Source: Acanthococcus lagerstroemiae (taxonomy: Eukaryota; Arthropoda; Insecta; Hemiptera; Eriococcidae). From it: 64,000 bases of DNA. The position numbers and the translations under genes are program-made. Shown here piece by piece: positions 47,251 through 59,060 of this stretch. Below the pieces are notes generated by a model, which was not told the origin of the DNA, did not search any database, and was given only the letters and a program-made list of their open reading frames with translations. The stretch covers positions 48,878,122 to 48,942,121 of the forward strand of contig CM063108.1 in the NCBI GenBank assembly GCA_031841125.1, given 5' to 3'. Numbering within the stretch: position 1 is the stretch's first letter; each line of letters starts with the position of its first letter.

Positions 47251-49599
47251 TTGCTTAGAATTCGATTTCGGTGTGAAAATATTTTACCCAGAAGGTCGAC
47301 TTAACCCTCCTCCAAAATATTTTGAAAATTCATTCAAAATCTATTATTACGTGACTAAAATCGATCTCTATGACCATATGATCCTCTGAGCCTCTGATTT
47401 CCCTGAACTATTTTTATCCATGGAGATCCTATAAGACTAAAAATCTGCAATGTTCAACCTCGGGAAAACTTCCAAATTTGCTATATTCAATGATTGAAAT
47501 AATGATGGTGTCTAAAAAAGAGCCCCTGTAGGCCGTTTGGCTCGACAGTTTGACTTCAAACTCAGGGGGAGTTTTCTTTGAAGGATCTAAAACAATCATA
47601 CCAAAAATCAAGAGTCCATTTTTGCGTTCACAGCATAACCGTTCGACCATTGGCGTTTTACCTTAATACTCGCACCCTAAAAATATTCTTACAAATTTGA
47701 CTTGTTTCCTGGTTGATGAAGAACCTCAAATCCTTATCTTCGTGTTGAGTACTTTGTGCCATCGATAGTCCTTTTAATACATTCGTGATCCAGAAGCAAC
47801 TGCACTCCAGTCTAAGTGTTACGGTAATATACCGAGCATCTATCTAAATTATGGTATCAGGCCGATAATAATTAAGAGCAACTAAAGTAAACAACAAAGT
47901 ACAACTTTCGACACATCCGAAACGTTCAGACGAAATACACGTAATTATTGAACTTCAATCAGACTTTGATCTGAGACAAGCTACTGATCTCTCCTCTTGT
48001 GGCTATAAAAACTAGAAGTTAAGGCTAGGTTAAGGGCATTCGTCATGTAGTCGAACGGCATTCTTATTCCTTCTTGATGCCAAGAGGCACTTTACAATGT
48101 ATGTGTCGACCGAATTCATCAATTAAAAGGGTTAAGTTTCAAAACTTGTCGTTATTCTCTTTCGCGACTCGGTGAGCACGTAACATAAGGTTGAATTTGA
48201 AAAACGCCCGTGCCGAGGAAGATGTTGAGATTGAATATTTCCGAAGGCAGTCTACACGATGGATATGAAGTTGATGGTATCAGATTTTAAAAATCTGCTA
48301 TTCAATTTCGACATTGCACTACTTTCAGCGGCAAGTTTGTATATCTGCACTCTGCACCTTCCTCCTTAAGCTGTGCTTTCTTTAGTCAGCCTTTCCGGTA
48401 GTAAAATGTATACACCGCTTTGACGGATGATCGCGGGAGCAGAAAGGCATTGAGGTCTTATTGTCTCTGCAGCATCGCGCTTCGAGTCACGGGTCTCGTG
48501 GCCACCGGTAAGCGTCGCACGCCCGAACACAGGACCTACGTTGAATGGAGTTCCCGAAACTGACCGATGACCACGATGGAGACGACGACTTGTGCAAACA
48601 CTCGGCTCGATGTGGCTCGCGCCCCCAACATGCCCATCACTCGCGATTCACGAGTGGTTTATCGTGTGTTGTGTTTTCTTTATTGGAAACCTCTGGGCCG
48701 CGGCTCTCGAATACGCTGCTGGCGTAAAGGAGCCGAAAGAGAGTCAAAGCGCGGAAAAATGAAGAGCGATCTCGAGTCCCTAAATTACGTTCTTGTTCAC
48801 TTCGCGATGTGGATGTGTGTACGCGTATACAAAGAGCTGCTAACGACCGTCCTGAATAAACAAGCACCGCCCCGACATCTACACACAGTACTTTTCAGCT
48901 GCTTTGGCTCTTTTTCTTCGAAATCAGTCCAGCAGAGGGATCGTTAAAGCTACCTACATATATCCTTTTCTTTCGATTCTTAAATCTTGTTTAAAAGATC
49001 CGCGGGGTGCTCGGTACAGAGCGCGGCGCGGCGACGTGACTGCGTTATCTATTTTACTCGAGCAAGGACAATTATTATAACAAGGAGGAACGAAAGAGAG
49101 GGCACAAAAAAAAATAAATATATATAAAAGTAAAAAAGGAAAAAGGGGCGCGTTTGTCCGTTTATAATAACTGCTAACTAGAGGAGACTGTATAGATGCG
49201 CGTTAAGTTTGGTTCGCTTTCGAACGAAACATCTTGTTTAACGATATTGTGAAGATGGTCATTTGTTGTCGGCCAGGTTAATGATGTTTGTAAATCGAAG
49301 TCAGAGAAATCATACAAAGGGAGGCTGCTGCGGAGGCGCGATCGCGTACAACCTAAAATTAATTGCGGTGGTCGGGAGAACGATTCGAGCAGTCGTAGAG
49401 GGAACAAGGCCGAAGGCCGGTGCGTGCAACTGCAGAGTGAAATTTCGAAATATTTTGCCTTCAGGTTCATGCCATTCGCAGTTTCAAGCAGGTGATGAGA
49501 GTTATTTCATGGCGAGGGTCGAAATTTGGACGTATAGTTGAGCGACTGTCTTCACACGTCGACCTTATTTCTGTCTTTTGATCGAATGATAATTGTAGG
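47251..49599. other. No gene supported
   Basis: GC-richer DNA at 48420-49100 has a 60-codon frame starting MEFPKLTDDHDGDDDL (48545), overlapped by longer frames on both strands. None is recognised and no clean donor follows. Confidence 0.35.
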
Positions 49600-49746
49600 T
49601 ACCATCAACTGGGGTAATATCGGATACCAATGGTAATATCCGCCATTCATGACTTGCTTACTGATGAAGATACTAGCGCTCCTACAGAAAATGTAAGATA
49701 TGGCCGATATTACCACCGGTGTCCGATATTACCCCAGTTGACGGTA
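49600..49746. mobile_element. Foldback MITE, 147 bases
   Basis: Arms of about 40 bases: TACCATCAACTGGGGTAATA on the left is matched by TATTACCCCAGTTGACGGTA on the right. The hairpin loop is under 70 bases. Confidence 0.85.
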
Positions 49747-50529
49747 TGCATTTTGAATGTACTTTCGTCTTTGCTCCGGTGACCATGGTGATAGCTGGAG
49801 CATTACCCCAGAAAGTCTCGTATCACATGATCTACCTAATCCTCCGTTGATTATTGAGCGAAACTTATACTTTTGCATCACTACCCCTCTCCCTCATCGC
49901 TGTAGTGATCTTCAGTACTCGGCACGCATGAACTCGAACATGAAAACAAATATCTGTCCTGCAGTCCTTAGATGGACACTTTTTAAAGGTTAGAGGATTT
50001 TCGCATGGGAATTTTCGTTCAACATTATTCCATTCCTTCCCGCAGGGACGGACTTGACCCTAGTCAACAATGCATTTATTCATTACGCCTGACCGAAAGA
50101 TTTAATTTTGTTACCACCTTCACTATGCTTCTCATACATCCTTTTCTTTCTCCAGTCACCACATTAGTCCCCAAACTCATTTATGTGATGATTCAAACAG
50201 ATGTACGCATTTATAAGGGGAGTTGTCTGAAGGATCGCTGTACGGCCTCATCAATGCATTTTAAAGAAAAAGTTCAAGTATACTAATTAATCACCTACAT
50301 CTTCTCTGTCGACTGACATGATCGAATTTTCTGATGCGACTTGCGTTTCTCCATAAAAACGCTCCAGTGAGAGGCTTATCCTTGATTTAGTAAGATTCGT
50401 CGGAATTTCAACAAAACTCGTTTCACCTCAACAAGATATCCGAACAGCTGGCCAGCATGTGAAAAATTGTTAATTTATCGCTGCCTTATCGATTGCCACT
50501 GTACATTTTGTCGTAGTGATTGTGATTTT
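49747..50529. other. No gene seen
   Basis: Short open frames without domains or splice borders. Confidence 0.4.
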
Positions 50530-51180
50530 GGAGTAATACTCCGTGAAGTTGGTTAAAATCCAGGTTCGGTCGGTTAAATTTAGTAAAACCGAACGAATTA
50601 TCGAAATAAGGGTTTTTGATATTCTATTTTGAAAATAACATTACATTTGCTATAATAATCTCATTTGAAGTCTCCAAAGCCAAATTCAAGCCTTATTTTC
50701 ACCATCCTGCGTTACATTTAATCCAAATTTTATAGTGAAACTGTCCCATTTGGGGGTTCCGAATCCAAACTCCGCATTATTTTTACCATCTTATCCCACT
50801 TAATCCAAATTTTTCAGTGAAAATATCAAGTTTCTTCATTCTGACCAAACATATCGATCGACAGATTTGATAGGAATCTAAATGAATTACGAAACTTGAA
50901 AATTGTCTCATTTCCCCGCAACATGGGTCAAAATTCATCTTCCAAGAGATAAACATACAATTACTTTCGAAAATCAACCGAACTATCGAAATCGAGGATT
51001 TATAGGTAGCTGTAATTTCAAATATTGCATCAAATTTTGAATCCGACCACGATTTAAACCCAAAACCACGATTTAAACCCAAAACCCTGAATTTCACTCA
51101 AATAAAAGGCTAAATTAACTCGACTTGGGATAATCGACCACACTGTCGGAATAGGAATTTTTTGGGTCACTGATTTCAAA
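50530..51180 (+). repeat. ~140-base tandem family, second location
   Basis: Units contain 'CGAAYnATCGAAATnnGG', 'TTTCAAATATTnCAT' and 'GACCACGATTTAAACCC', matching 36930-37480. A perfect short doublet, CCACGATTTAAACCCAAAA, lies at about 51049-51084. Confidence 0.6.
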
Positions 51181-51546
51181 TACCAATTATGATAATCTTG
51201 GAGGAACAAATCCAAAAAAATCTCAAAATTTGAAAAATATAATGAAACTGAAAACTAGATTTTATTTGATATCAGGAGTCTTTTCAACTAACTGGAATAT
51301 ATTTATTCAGCCATATTCATGGAAAAATGTAGTAATCTTGGAAAAATTATGCAAGAGTTATGAAAAAAAAAAAAATTAAATGAATAAATAAAAGTTTGAA
51401 ATTCAAACAACTGACGAAATTGAAAACTAAACGTAATTTGTTATTGGAAGCCTAAAGCGAATTCAAACCTAAAAATTCAGCCAGATTCATCAGGAATTGT
51501 AGTTACCTGGGAAAAATCTATTATTCGCGTTTGGATGCTAAAAAGA

Positions 51547-51810
51547 GTCGCTCTCTAGCGGCCCAATGAAATGCGGCGAGCTGATTGGTGTATTTGGACG
51601 AAAAGATGATCAGTGACAAAAATGTTCTGCAAGAAAACTGAAGTTGGGCTCATCTGAAAGGAACTGACCAGGGCTCACTTTTTAGTTCTCTTCTGTTTTC
51701 CATAAAAAACAATATTGAAGATGCTGGAGCTCATTTTACTTGTACGTGTTTTTATAGTATAAAAATACACCGATCATCTTTTCGTTCACAACACTAGCGC
51801 ACCTATAGGA
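51547..51810 (+). mobile_element. Non-autonomous element family, copy 1
   Basis: Starts CGCTCTCTAGCGGCCCAATG and ends ACACTAGCGCACCTATAG. The reverse-oriented copy at 56897-57178 shares AATGAAATGCGGC, TGATTGG, AAAAATGTTCT and the CACTAGCGC end. Internal inverted blocks ACGAAAAGATGATC lie near both ends. Confidence 0.6.
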
Positions 51811-52839
51811 GTATCCCAACGTCAATAAAATAAATGTAAAAAATCTTCAACAAAATAAAAAATTTAATTTGACGTGCTCTTCCAACACGTAAATTAGTTG
51901 AGATTCGTGGAACGTTGTCGTTACCTTGTGGACAAGATCTAAGAGTGAAAATTTAGGAAAAAGGAATTTTAAGAATTGAAATTAACTGAATACCAGAAGT
52001 CTACAACCATACTGAATACTCCTACGAAATTACAGACAGACTCATGCTAACCAACCACCTTGGAAAAGTAATCTGAAAAATTCTGAAAAAATCTTAAAAT
52101 TTGAAAATTTGATGAAATTGAAAATCAAACTTAATTTACTCGTATTATCAGAAATATGAAGAAAAAAACCCCTGAAAATATTGAAAATAATGGAAACAGA
52201 ACTTAATTGGATATCAGGAGTCCTTAACTAACACGAAGACGAAAATTTAGTCTGATTTGTGAAAAAATTGTAGCTATTTAGGAAAACTCATTAAAACGTT
52301 ATTCTATAAAATATAAAAATATCTCTAATTTTGGAAGTTCGACTTCGATATTGAGAGTCTTCAATCAACTGGAATACGAAATTTCAGCCTGATTCGTAGA
52401 AAATGGTAGTCTTCTTGCAAAACTGATCTAAAACATTTCGAATACTCGAAAAATTTGATAAAATTAAAAATTGAATTTGCTTCGATGTTAAGAAGCTTTA
52501 ACCGGCGGGACACAAAAATTCAGCCATTATTCAAGATTTATGAAAAACATTTCAAAATTTTAGATATAAATTTGAAATATTGAACTTTGTTCTGTATCAT
52601 AGGTTTTTAATCAACGAAAACACAAAAATTCACCGTAAAATTGATGTCGCTTGGGAAAACTGATCAGAGTTATGAAAAGAATTACAGAAAATTCTCAAAA
52701 TTTGAAAATCGTCAAAATTGGAAATTGAGCGTAAGTAGTATACAGGTCACTTGAGGACACATTCCAGGGGGCTTCTCAAGTAACTGTTATTTAAAAAAAA
52801 TTCAACTTGTAATTTTTTTTTTTTAAATTTAAGAATGAA

Positions 52840-53160
52840 CTAATAATATTACTTGACTAAACGAATCTCTTACTGTGCACCTTTTTTAATAAGCAAATAA
52901 TATTACTAGACTAAGCGAATCTCCAGTTGTGTACCCACCTCAACTTGATTTTCTTTTCTTACTATTAGGTAATGTTTAGTTTGAAAAAAAAAAAGGTTAA
53001 GGTGGGTGCACAAGTAGAGATGTGCTTAGTCAAGTAATATTATTTGCCTAGTATTAGAAAAAAATTATTCGCTCAGTTTTGGAGGAAAAAATTAAGTGGG
53101 TGCACACCTGGAGATCTGCTTAGTCAAGTAATATTATTTGCTTGGTATAAGGAAAAAACA
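52840..53160. repeat. Four ~45-base blocks, two facing two
   Basis: Two blocks containing AATAATATTACTWGACTAA (near 52846 and 52896) are followed by two in reverse orientation, TTAGTCAAGTAATATTATTT (near 53026 and 53121). Each also carries GTGCACC/GGTGCAC-like ends. The arrangement can fold into nested hairpins and interrupts the satellite. Confidence 0.75.
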
Positions 53161-53560
53161 ACTTGAATACGACATTTCAACTAGAATCTTGAAAAATTGT
53201 GATCATTCTGGAAAAATGATCAAAAGAATTTCAAGAAAATCCTAAAAAAGTCGAAAAATTTGATGGTTGAAAATTGAACTTGATTCTGTACCTATTAGCA
53301 GTTTTCAAACAGCTGTAATCAGAAAATTCTCCCAAATTTGTAAAAAGTTATAGTTATGTTGGAAGAAGTATCCAAAATTATGAAAAATGTTTTGGAGAAC
53401 ATCCCAAAATTCGATAAATGTAATAAAACTGAACTTAATTTGTTATCATAAATTTTCAACTTACATACTTACACACGAAATTTGGTAAGATTTGTGGAAG
53501 ATTGTGGCTTCATTCAATGAATGATTAACAAAAGAGTCAGGGCAAAAATTCAGAATCAAA

Positions 53561-56099
53561 TATACCAAAATAAGTAATATAAGACGCTTTTTACTATTAA
53601 AAAGTAATATTTCAACATCGTTAAGCAAAATAAAAGGAAAGGAAAAAAAAGAAGAATGTGCAGCTTTTTTGATTTTGCCAACTGCAGCCAGTAAATTTAC
53701 CCACGTTTATAAAATTTAGGATTGGAGAAGCTTATAACATTTTTAGTGTGTCAAATGCAGCTGCTCAGCTTAAGAATACTTGAAAATTTCAGATTGATGG
53801 TTAGGGGGGCCTGCGTACCAAGTATTGATGACTTAGTCATTTTTGACTGCCTTGTGAATGTTTTTCTATGAAAAATATATGTGGTTTGACCAATTTAAAT
53901 GCAAAAATCAGCCATTTTATCTTCTTGTTATAAAATGTGTATCACTAATTATGTTCTCAGTCATATTTCATGTGTCTTTTTTTAATTGTCAAAGCGTTGA
54001 AAAGAGTACTTTGTAGTACTTGCATGAAATAAAGAAGACAGAGTACTTTGAAGTCATATGCTGAAGAGAGTTGATCTCTTACTTGTTGATGAGTACTTCC
54101 GATATTCCTCTACAGCCCCGTAGCCTGAACACTTTTCAAAGTCAACTACTGAGAATTAAGGGAGATGGATAAGGGCAAGATAAAAATTTCAACCATCAAA
54201 TCTGAGTAACGGAGCAAAACAAAATTAGGCTTTTGCTTCGGTTTTGGCCCCTAAATTCGGAAAATAGAATCTTCAAGAAGAAAGCATACCGGCAGCCCTG
54301 AGGCGGTAATGTGCCCCATGTACCGCTCCCTCGCGCTAATACTTGTATCCCTACAATTTAATCCATTTTCGTAATAGAATTAGCAATTTTGCTTTCTGTA
54401 CAACCGAAAATTACAGCAAATTTGAAAGTGTTTGTATACCGTCTGTATTGTTTGGTGTTACACGTTTGTCAAAAATAGTTTCACGGTCGGATGTACTCTT
54501 GAACTGGTTCAAGAGCAGCGTTGAAGTGTTCTCCACTCAATATTTTTTCTGAATGGTGACTTCCGAAAGGATAGGAAGAATAAATGAGGTATTTGGCTAG
54601 AAGCGGAGGGCGTTCGTGTAATTCGGAAAACGATTTATGGTCTCGGTTTCTACCACAAATTTGACGAAGATTTAAGAGGCGGCGGTGGCGGCATTCCCTC
54701 GTCTCGTATGACTCTTGTAGTCAATTTATGTAGTCTTCCACCCGTCGAAGGGAATCCGGCGACCTTGAATTTAAATCAATTCGAGATGAAGTGTTTCCGC
54801 GTGCATGTGAACTGGTTGTTTCGGTTGTCTTTTGAACACGTTTGAATTCGAACCTATTTAAGCCCTTGCCTGCGAACAGTAGGTAAGTAGCTTCTGGGCT
54901 GGACTCCCGAAAACGCATTGTTGAGATTTTTTCACCTTCGTCCTTCCTTCGTTGTTACCTTCGTTTCCGTTTATGTTCCGTATTTTTTATGCAACAACGG
55001 AGCTCGGGAATTATTCTGTTCGATGTTCTCTCTATTGTGCTGCAGATACACATCTTTCATCTTTTTCGCTCCGTCTTATAGGCCATCGAATTAATGGTGC
55101 TGTTAGGGCTGGAAATGAACTCGAGCGGAAGATATTTGGATTGTGCTCAGTGCTACATAAGGCACATACAGCTTCATGAAGGTGGGTCGGCTGTCTATTT
55201 ACACGGATAGATTTGATCATACGTGAATAAAATGTTAATAATTTGTATATTCACTCGGAAAATTCGCATGGTTCAGTAGTTCGATCTCCACGAATTCGGA
55301 TTTCAAATCAAAATATTATTTATGACTTGCTTCTTTGATACGACCTTGCTATACGTGTTATGGACTGTCGTCAATGAAATTGTCCGCTTGTGAGTGGCCA
55401 AAATAGTATAGGCTTTTGCCAAGGGGTTTGTCTACGTGAACTCGAGAAATTAAGACCCGAATCATTTTTGACTACAACCCTGACGAGATGGGGAGAAAGG
55501 GGGAAAATACCTCGGGCCTGGACTTTCAGAGGGCCCGATATTTTTAAAAGGCCTGAATTTCAACGCTTACGGCTACATCATACTGTACATCAAATCAACA
55601 ATCACTCCTTACATCATGGAAGAATCATCTTATCCCGTAGCTTATAATTTTTTCCCATCTGACAAAAAAAAAAAAGAAAAATGAATTGGAAGGAGAGGGG
55701 GCCCGTTGAAATTCTCCCAGGCCCTCGTTTTCTCTCTACGGGGCTGGCCTTAAGAATTGCGTCACCTTCTCCCACTTACAATCTTACTTTATTCTAGAAA
55801 ATCAGTACTTCAAACTTTTTCATTCCGGTCCGAAGTTTACTTAGTGTCGTTTTCATGGCCGGCGAATCTGCAGGTGCAAACGTGAGCTTGCACTTGAGTA
55901 AAAATATCCCCCTAATGCGTACTTTTTTTTCTTGTAACAATTGAAAGATAATACTACTGAACAAAATGAAATGTTTTGTTTGCACAACGCATTTAAGGAG
56001 GTGATTCTTGAGTACTTTTGAACGCTGAGTACAGTGCCATCGGCCGTTTTTCTCTATCACGACTAGTTTTTCCGATCAAAAACTGTTAAAAAATTCAAC
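53561..56099. other. No gene seen
   Basis: AT-rich. Short open frames (54343-54552, 54952-55179) are unrecognised. A GGCGGCGGTGGCGGC stretch lies near 54678. Confidence 0.4.
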
Positions 56100-56247
56100 T
56101 AAAGTTTGGTCCAGTTAAGAAACATAATTTTTTAACGGCGCTGATAACGTTTTCTCGAATTCGTCTTTCCCCCTCAACTCTGAAATACCTATATATCGAT
56201 GTGTATTGCGGGTAGCCAGTTATGTTTCTTAACTGAGCCAGACTTTA
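56100..56247. mobile_element. Foldback MITE, 148 bases
   Basis: Inverted ends TAAAGTYTGGYYCAGTTAAG continue through AAACATAA, ~27 bases in all. No open frame. Confidence 0.8.
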
Positions 56248-56665
56248 AATGTGTTCAAAAAGAGGTTTAGGAACTGAATGTGGTCATACTGATTCGTGTT
56301 GTTGTGTGTAGTGGTGTGTATTCCGTCTGTTTGCTTTCTGTTACAGTGGTCTGATAACACTGATAATATTCAGTCAGTGGTACCGCTTATTCCACTGCAA
56401 AAACAAAATGGAAACGAAGTTCAGTCGTTCAGAACTCTGAATTGTGACGTGATAGAGACAAATGGGTCGCAGTATCGTGTTCAGTGTTAAAAAGTACCTC
56501 AGAATCACCTCTCGAAATGCCTAGTGCAAAATAGTTGTTCAGTAGTGTAATGAAACATTTGGCAAATCAGCGACTGTATTGACACTTACGACGCTTGCGC
56601 TTAAATATAATAAATTCACGGGAGATGATACTGTTCGGCGTTCGGCAATCCTCGTATAGAAGATC

Positions 56666-56889
56666 GGCTTCAAAAAAAGGTCTATAGTGTGCATAACGCG
56701 TTTTCGAGAAAAATGCATTTTATGTTAGGCAACACTGGCAATAGTGGTCCAGTATAATAATGAGTACTCTTAGCGTTCGGCCTGCAGCGTTGCCGAGGTT
56801 TGTAGAGGTGTTGTTGCCAGTGTTGCCTAACTTTAGGCGCTTGTTTCTCAAAAATGCGTTTTGCACACTATAGACCTTTCTTTGGAGCC
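56666..56889. mobile_element. Foldback MITE with ~80-base arms
   Basis: Arms share AGGTCTATAGTGTGCA, AACGC...TTTTYGAGAAA and GTTAGGCAACACTGGCAA. The arms make up most of its 224 bases, so it can form a long hairpin. Confidence 0.85.
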
Positions 56890-56896
56890 AGTCACT

Positions 56897-57178
56897 TCGC
56901 ATATAAAGCACGCCGCAGGAGCGCTAGTGCACATGTTGAAAATGTGATCATGGGTATTTTACTCTAACAATATGTACAAAGAAAATGAGAAATATAATTT
57001 TTTATGAAAAACTGAAAGGAACAAAAACGTTTCATTCTGTTATTTTCTTTCTGTAGAGTCCTGTTTTGAAATTCTTGGAGAACATTTTTTTTTCGCACAT
57101 GATCACCTTTTCAACCAAATCCACCAATCAGCAAGCCGCATTTCATTTGGCCAGTAGAGAGCGCACCCTTATATGCGA
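56897..57178 (-). mobile_element. Non-autonomous element family, copy 2
   Basis: Outer ends are inverted TCGCATATAA. The interior matches 51547-51810 in reverse (CGCTCTCTACTGGCC, AATGAAATGCGGCTTGCTGA, GCACTAGCGCTCC). Confidence 0.65.
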
Positions 57179-57810
57179 CTTGGCCAGCGAGGTGTGCGTC
57201 GGATCTAACGCTTCCTTTCCATACTGCATGTAACATTGCATGACTTACGCTCCGCCTTGGTGTTAATAACCAACGCAAGGAACGCACTAGCATGTTTAAT
57301 GCGACGAAACATGTGCATTTGATTGCGTTCAGGAAGGTTTGCCTCGGCTTGGCTACACACGAACGTTGAAGTTGACAGTGAAACGTGATTATGTTCTTCT
57401 ACTAGTCTACGCGTTATGTTTGAATGCTCAGATGTTTTTTGCCCACAGAATGCATACTCGGGATCTTATTGAAAAACCTTTTCCCTTTTCGCGATTTACT
57501 TTTAATGAAAAATTAAAATTTATAGCCGAAACCAGAATTATCGTTTTTGGAAACTGAGCAAAAGAAAGGCGGTTCGATTTTTACCTAGACATTTCCAAGT
57601 ATTGCAATAAGAAAACATTTCGGGGTTAACCCGTTGTGAAGATGGTAAAACTGTTTTGTTAGCCATGTCTATTACTCGTCAGAGAAAAGGATACATGAAT
57701 ATGGAATGACCCTATACAGGGATACGACAACTTGAATAATTTGATCAATGACCTTTTGTAGTAACATGTTTCGTACTTTTATTCTGATTTTTACTTCACC
57801 TTCACAGGCT
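57179..57810. other. No gene seen
   Basis: A 72-codon frame (57339-57557) is not recognised and is probably chance. Confidence 0.4.
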
Positions 57811-58171
57811 CAGGAATGTACCCAGGGGGGCAACTTTACACCCCCACCCTGTAGGAATTTCTTACTCACCAGTTGGGAAAATTTACCATTTCAGTCAGGC
57901 AGAGTTGGGAAAATCCAACAAGTAAAAAGGTTTTTCTTTTTGGTGCTTTAATACTTGGGAATTGAGTTGAGAAGTTGGGAAAATCCAATAAGTCAAGGGT
58001 TATTTTCGGCTTTGATATTTGGGAATTTTGAGTTGAGTCAGTTGGAAAAATCCAACACGTCGAAAGTTTTTTTTTTGGCTTTGATATACTTGGAAATTTT
58101 GAGTTGAGTCAGTTGGGACTTTCACAATTTTGCCCCCCCCCCTCCAGGAAAAACTCTTCGGTACATCCCTA
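57811..58171 (-). mobile_element. hAT-like MITE, copy 4
   Basis: In reverse orientation relative to the other three: it begins CAGGAATGTACC and ends CTTCGGTACATCCCTA. Four 'CAANNNGTNAAAAGG/GAGTTGAG' repeat blocks are seen, and a C run lies just inside the right end. The flanks share only about 4 of 8 bases. Confidence 0.7.
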
Positions 58172-58437
58172 TCTACGCTTATCGCTTACCTCCTAGAAAA
58201 ACTCACCGCACGCCACTGGTGTTGTGCAGTGTTATCAGCCGCTAGGCTAAGGGCAGAGCGGTGTACCTACATGGATTTTTTTTTTTTTTGTAGACTTGTA
58301 CTTGGGAGAAGGAGGCTAAAATTTGGTGGATGGAGTAAATGATCCCGCGGGATCTCACTTTGGTCAATTGCTGAGATTCCCCAAGTTACGCATTCCCAAC
58401 ACAACCTGCCTTCCTAAGCATCAGGGAGTAGAACACC

Positions 58438-58650
58438 TTTTTTAATTTTGCACTCAGCCCGAGCTCTGGAATCCGCCCTTTCGAGCATTACCTCAGAGAC
58501 GTCAGGAAGGCTGATAGGGCTGTCTTAGCCCTCTTCACTTCTGGCCGAAAAATCGGCCTAGGTCGAAATGTAGCGAGTTACTATATGGGCTCGAACCCGG
58601 GACTTCCGGATTCCGGGCCCAGCGCGCTATCCCTTCGGCTGCGAGGATTC
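58438..58650 (-). mobile_element. tRNA-derived SINE, copy D (variant head)
   Basis: Reverse orientation. Box B GGGTTCGAGCC is intact near 58588-58599. The body and tail match copies A-C, but the first ~20 bases of the head (CAGCCGAAGGGATAGCGCGC) differ from TGGCCGAGTGG. This suggests a subfamily or a head exchange. Confidence 0.8.
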
Positions 58651-58967
58651 TCCGATGATCGAAGGTACATAATCTCCCTACAGCACTTCAGACATGAGGC
58701 AGGTCCCTCCTCCACGAAACTGTGAAGTGACAAGTTGTCTCCTGGTGCATGCTGCTGCGCCACCTAGGATTTCATCAGATCGCACGGACAGGCAACACAT
58801 GCAAAGTACTTTTCGAACGACTGTCGCGTACCTCAGCCCCTTCTCCGGCCACAGTTGTCTACATTCCACTATTTAATTCGCAATTTCAAGGTACACGTTT
58901 AATCTATGTACGAACGAAGACAGCGCCGCGTAATATTGACATTTTGCGTTAAAAAGAGACTATTGGT

Positions 58968-59060
58968 ATGGCGGCAGTACACGATAAAATGTCGTCGGCG
59001 AGTTCACCGAGAGCAACACATACACACACATTCACGACTCCGTACACTCTGGAGTCGCCG
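58968..59060 (+). CDS. Candidate first coding exon
   Basis: ATG opens 31 codons, MAAVHDKMSSASSPRATHTH and a short Thr/Pro-rich remainder ending ESP, up to a good donor CCG|GTAAGATCGG in phase 0. The frame would otherwise stop at TAA about 30 bases later. Surroundings are GC-richer than average. No domain and no second exon recognised, so the call is tentative. Confidence 0.3.

Larger units (their letters stand above)
51200..53560 (+). repeat. 105-170-base degenerate satellite array
   Basis: Repeated order of blocks: TTGATGAAATTGAAAA, ACTTAATTTGTTATCAGGAG, CAACTAACTGGAATACGA, AAATTCAGCCAGATTCATG, then 'GAAAAATTGTAGT...TGGGAAAA'. Units are anchored near 51260, 51430, 52131, 52202, 52345, 52477, 52582, 53280 and 53433. 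Two insertions (51547-51810 and 52840-53160) split it. Confidence 0.65.

Noticed and set aside
48567..48947. 126-codon plus frame and overlapping 60-codon MEFPKLTDD frame
   Set aside because: Neither is recognised, they overlap in different frames, and no donor closes either one convincingly.
57339..57557. 72-codon plus frame
   Set aside because: No domain, no splice signals and flanked by foldback elements; likely chance.
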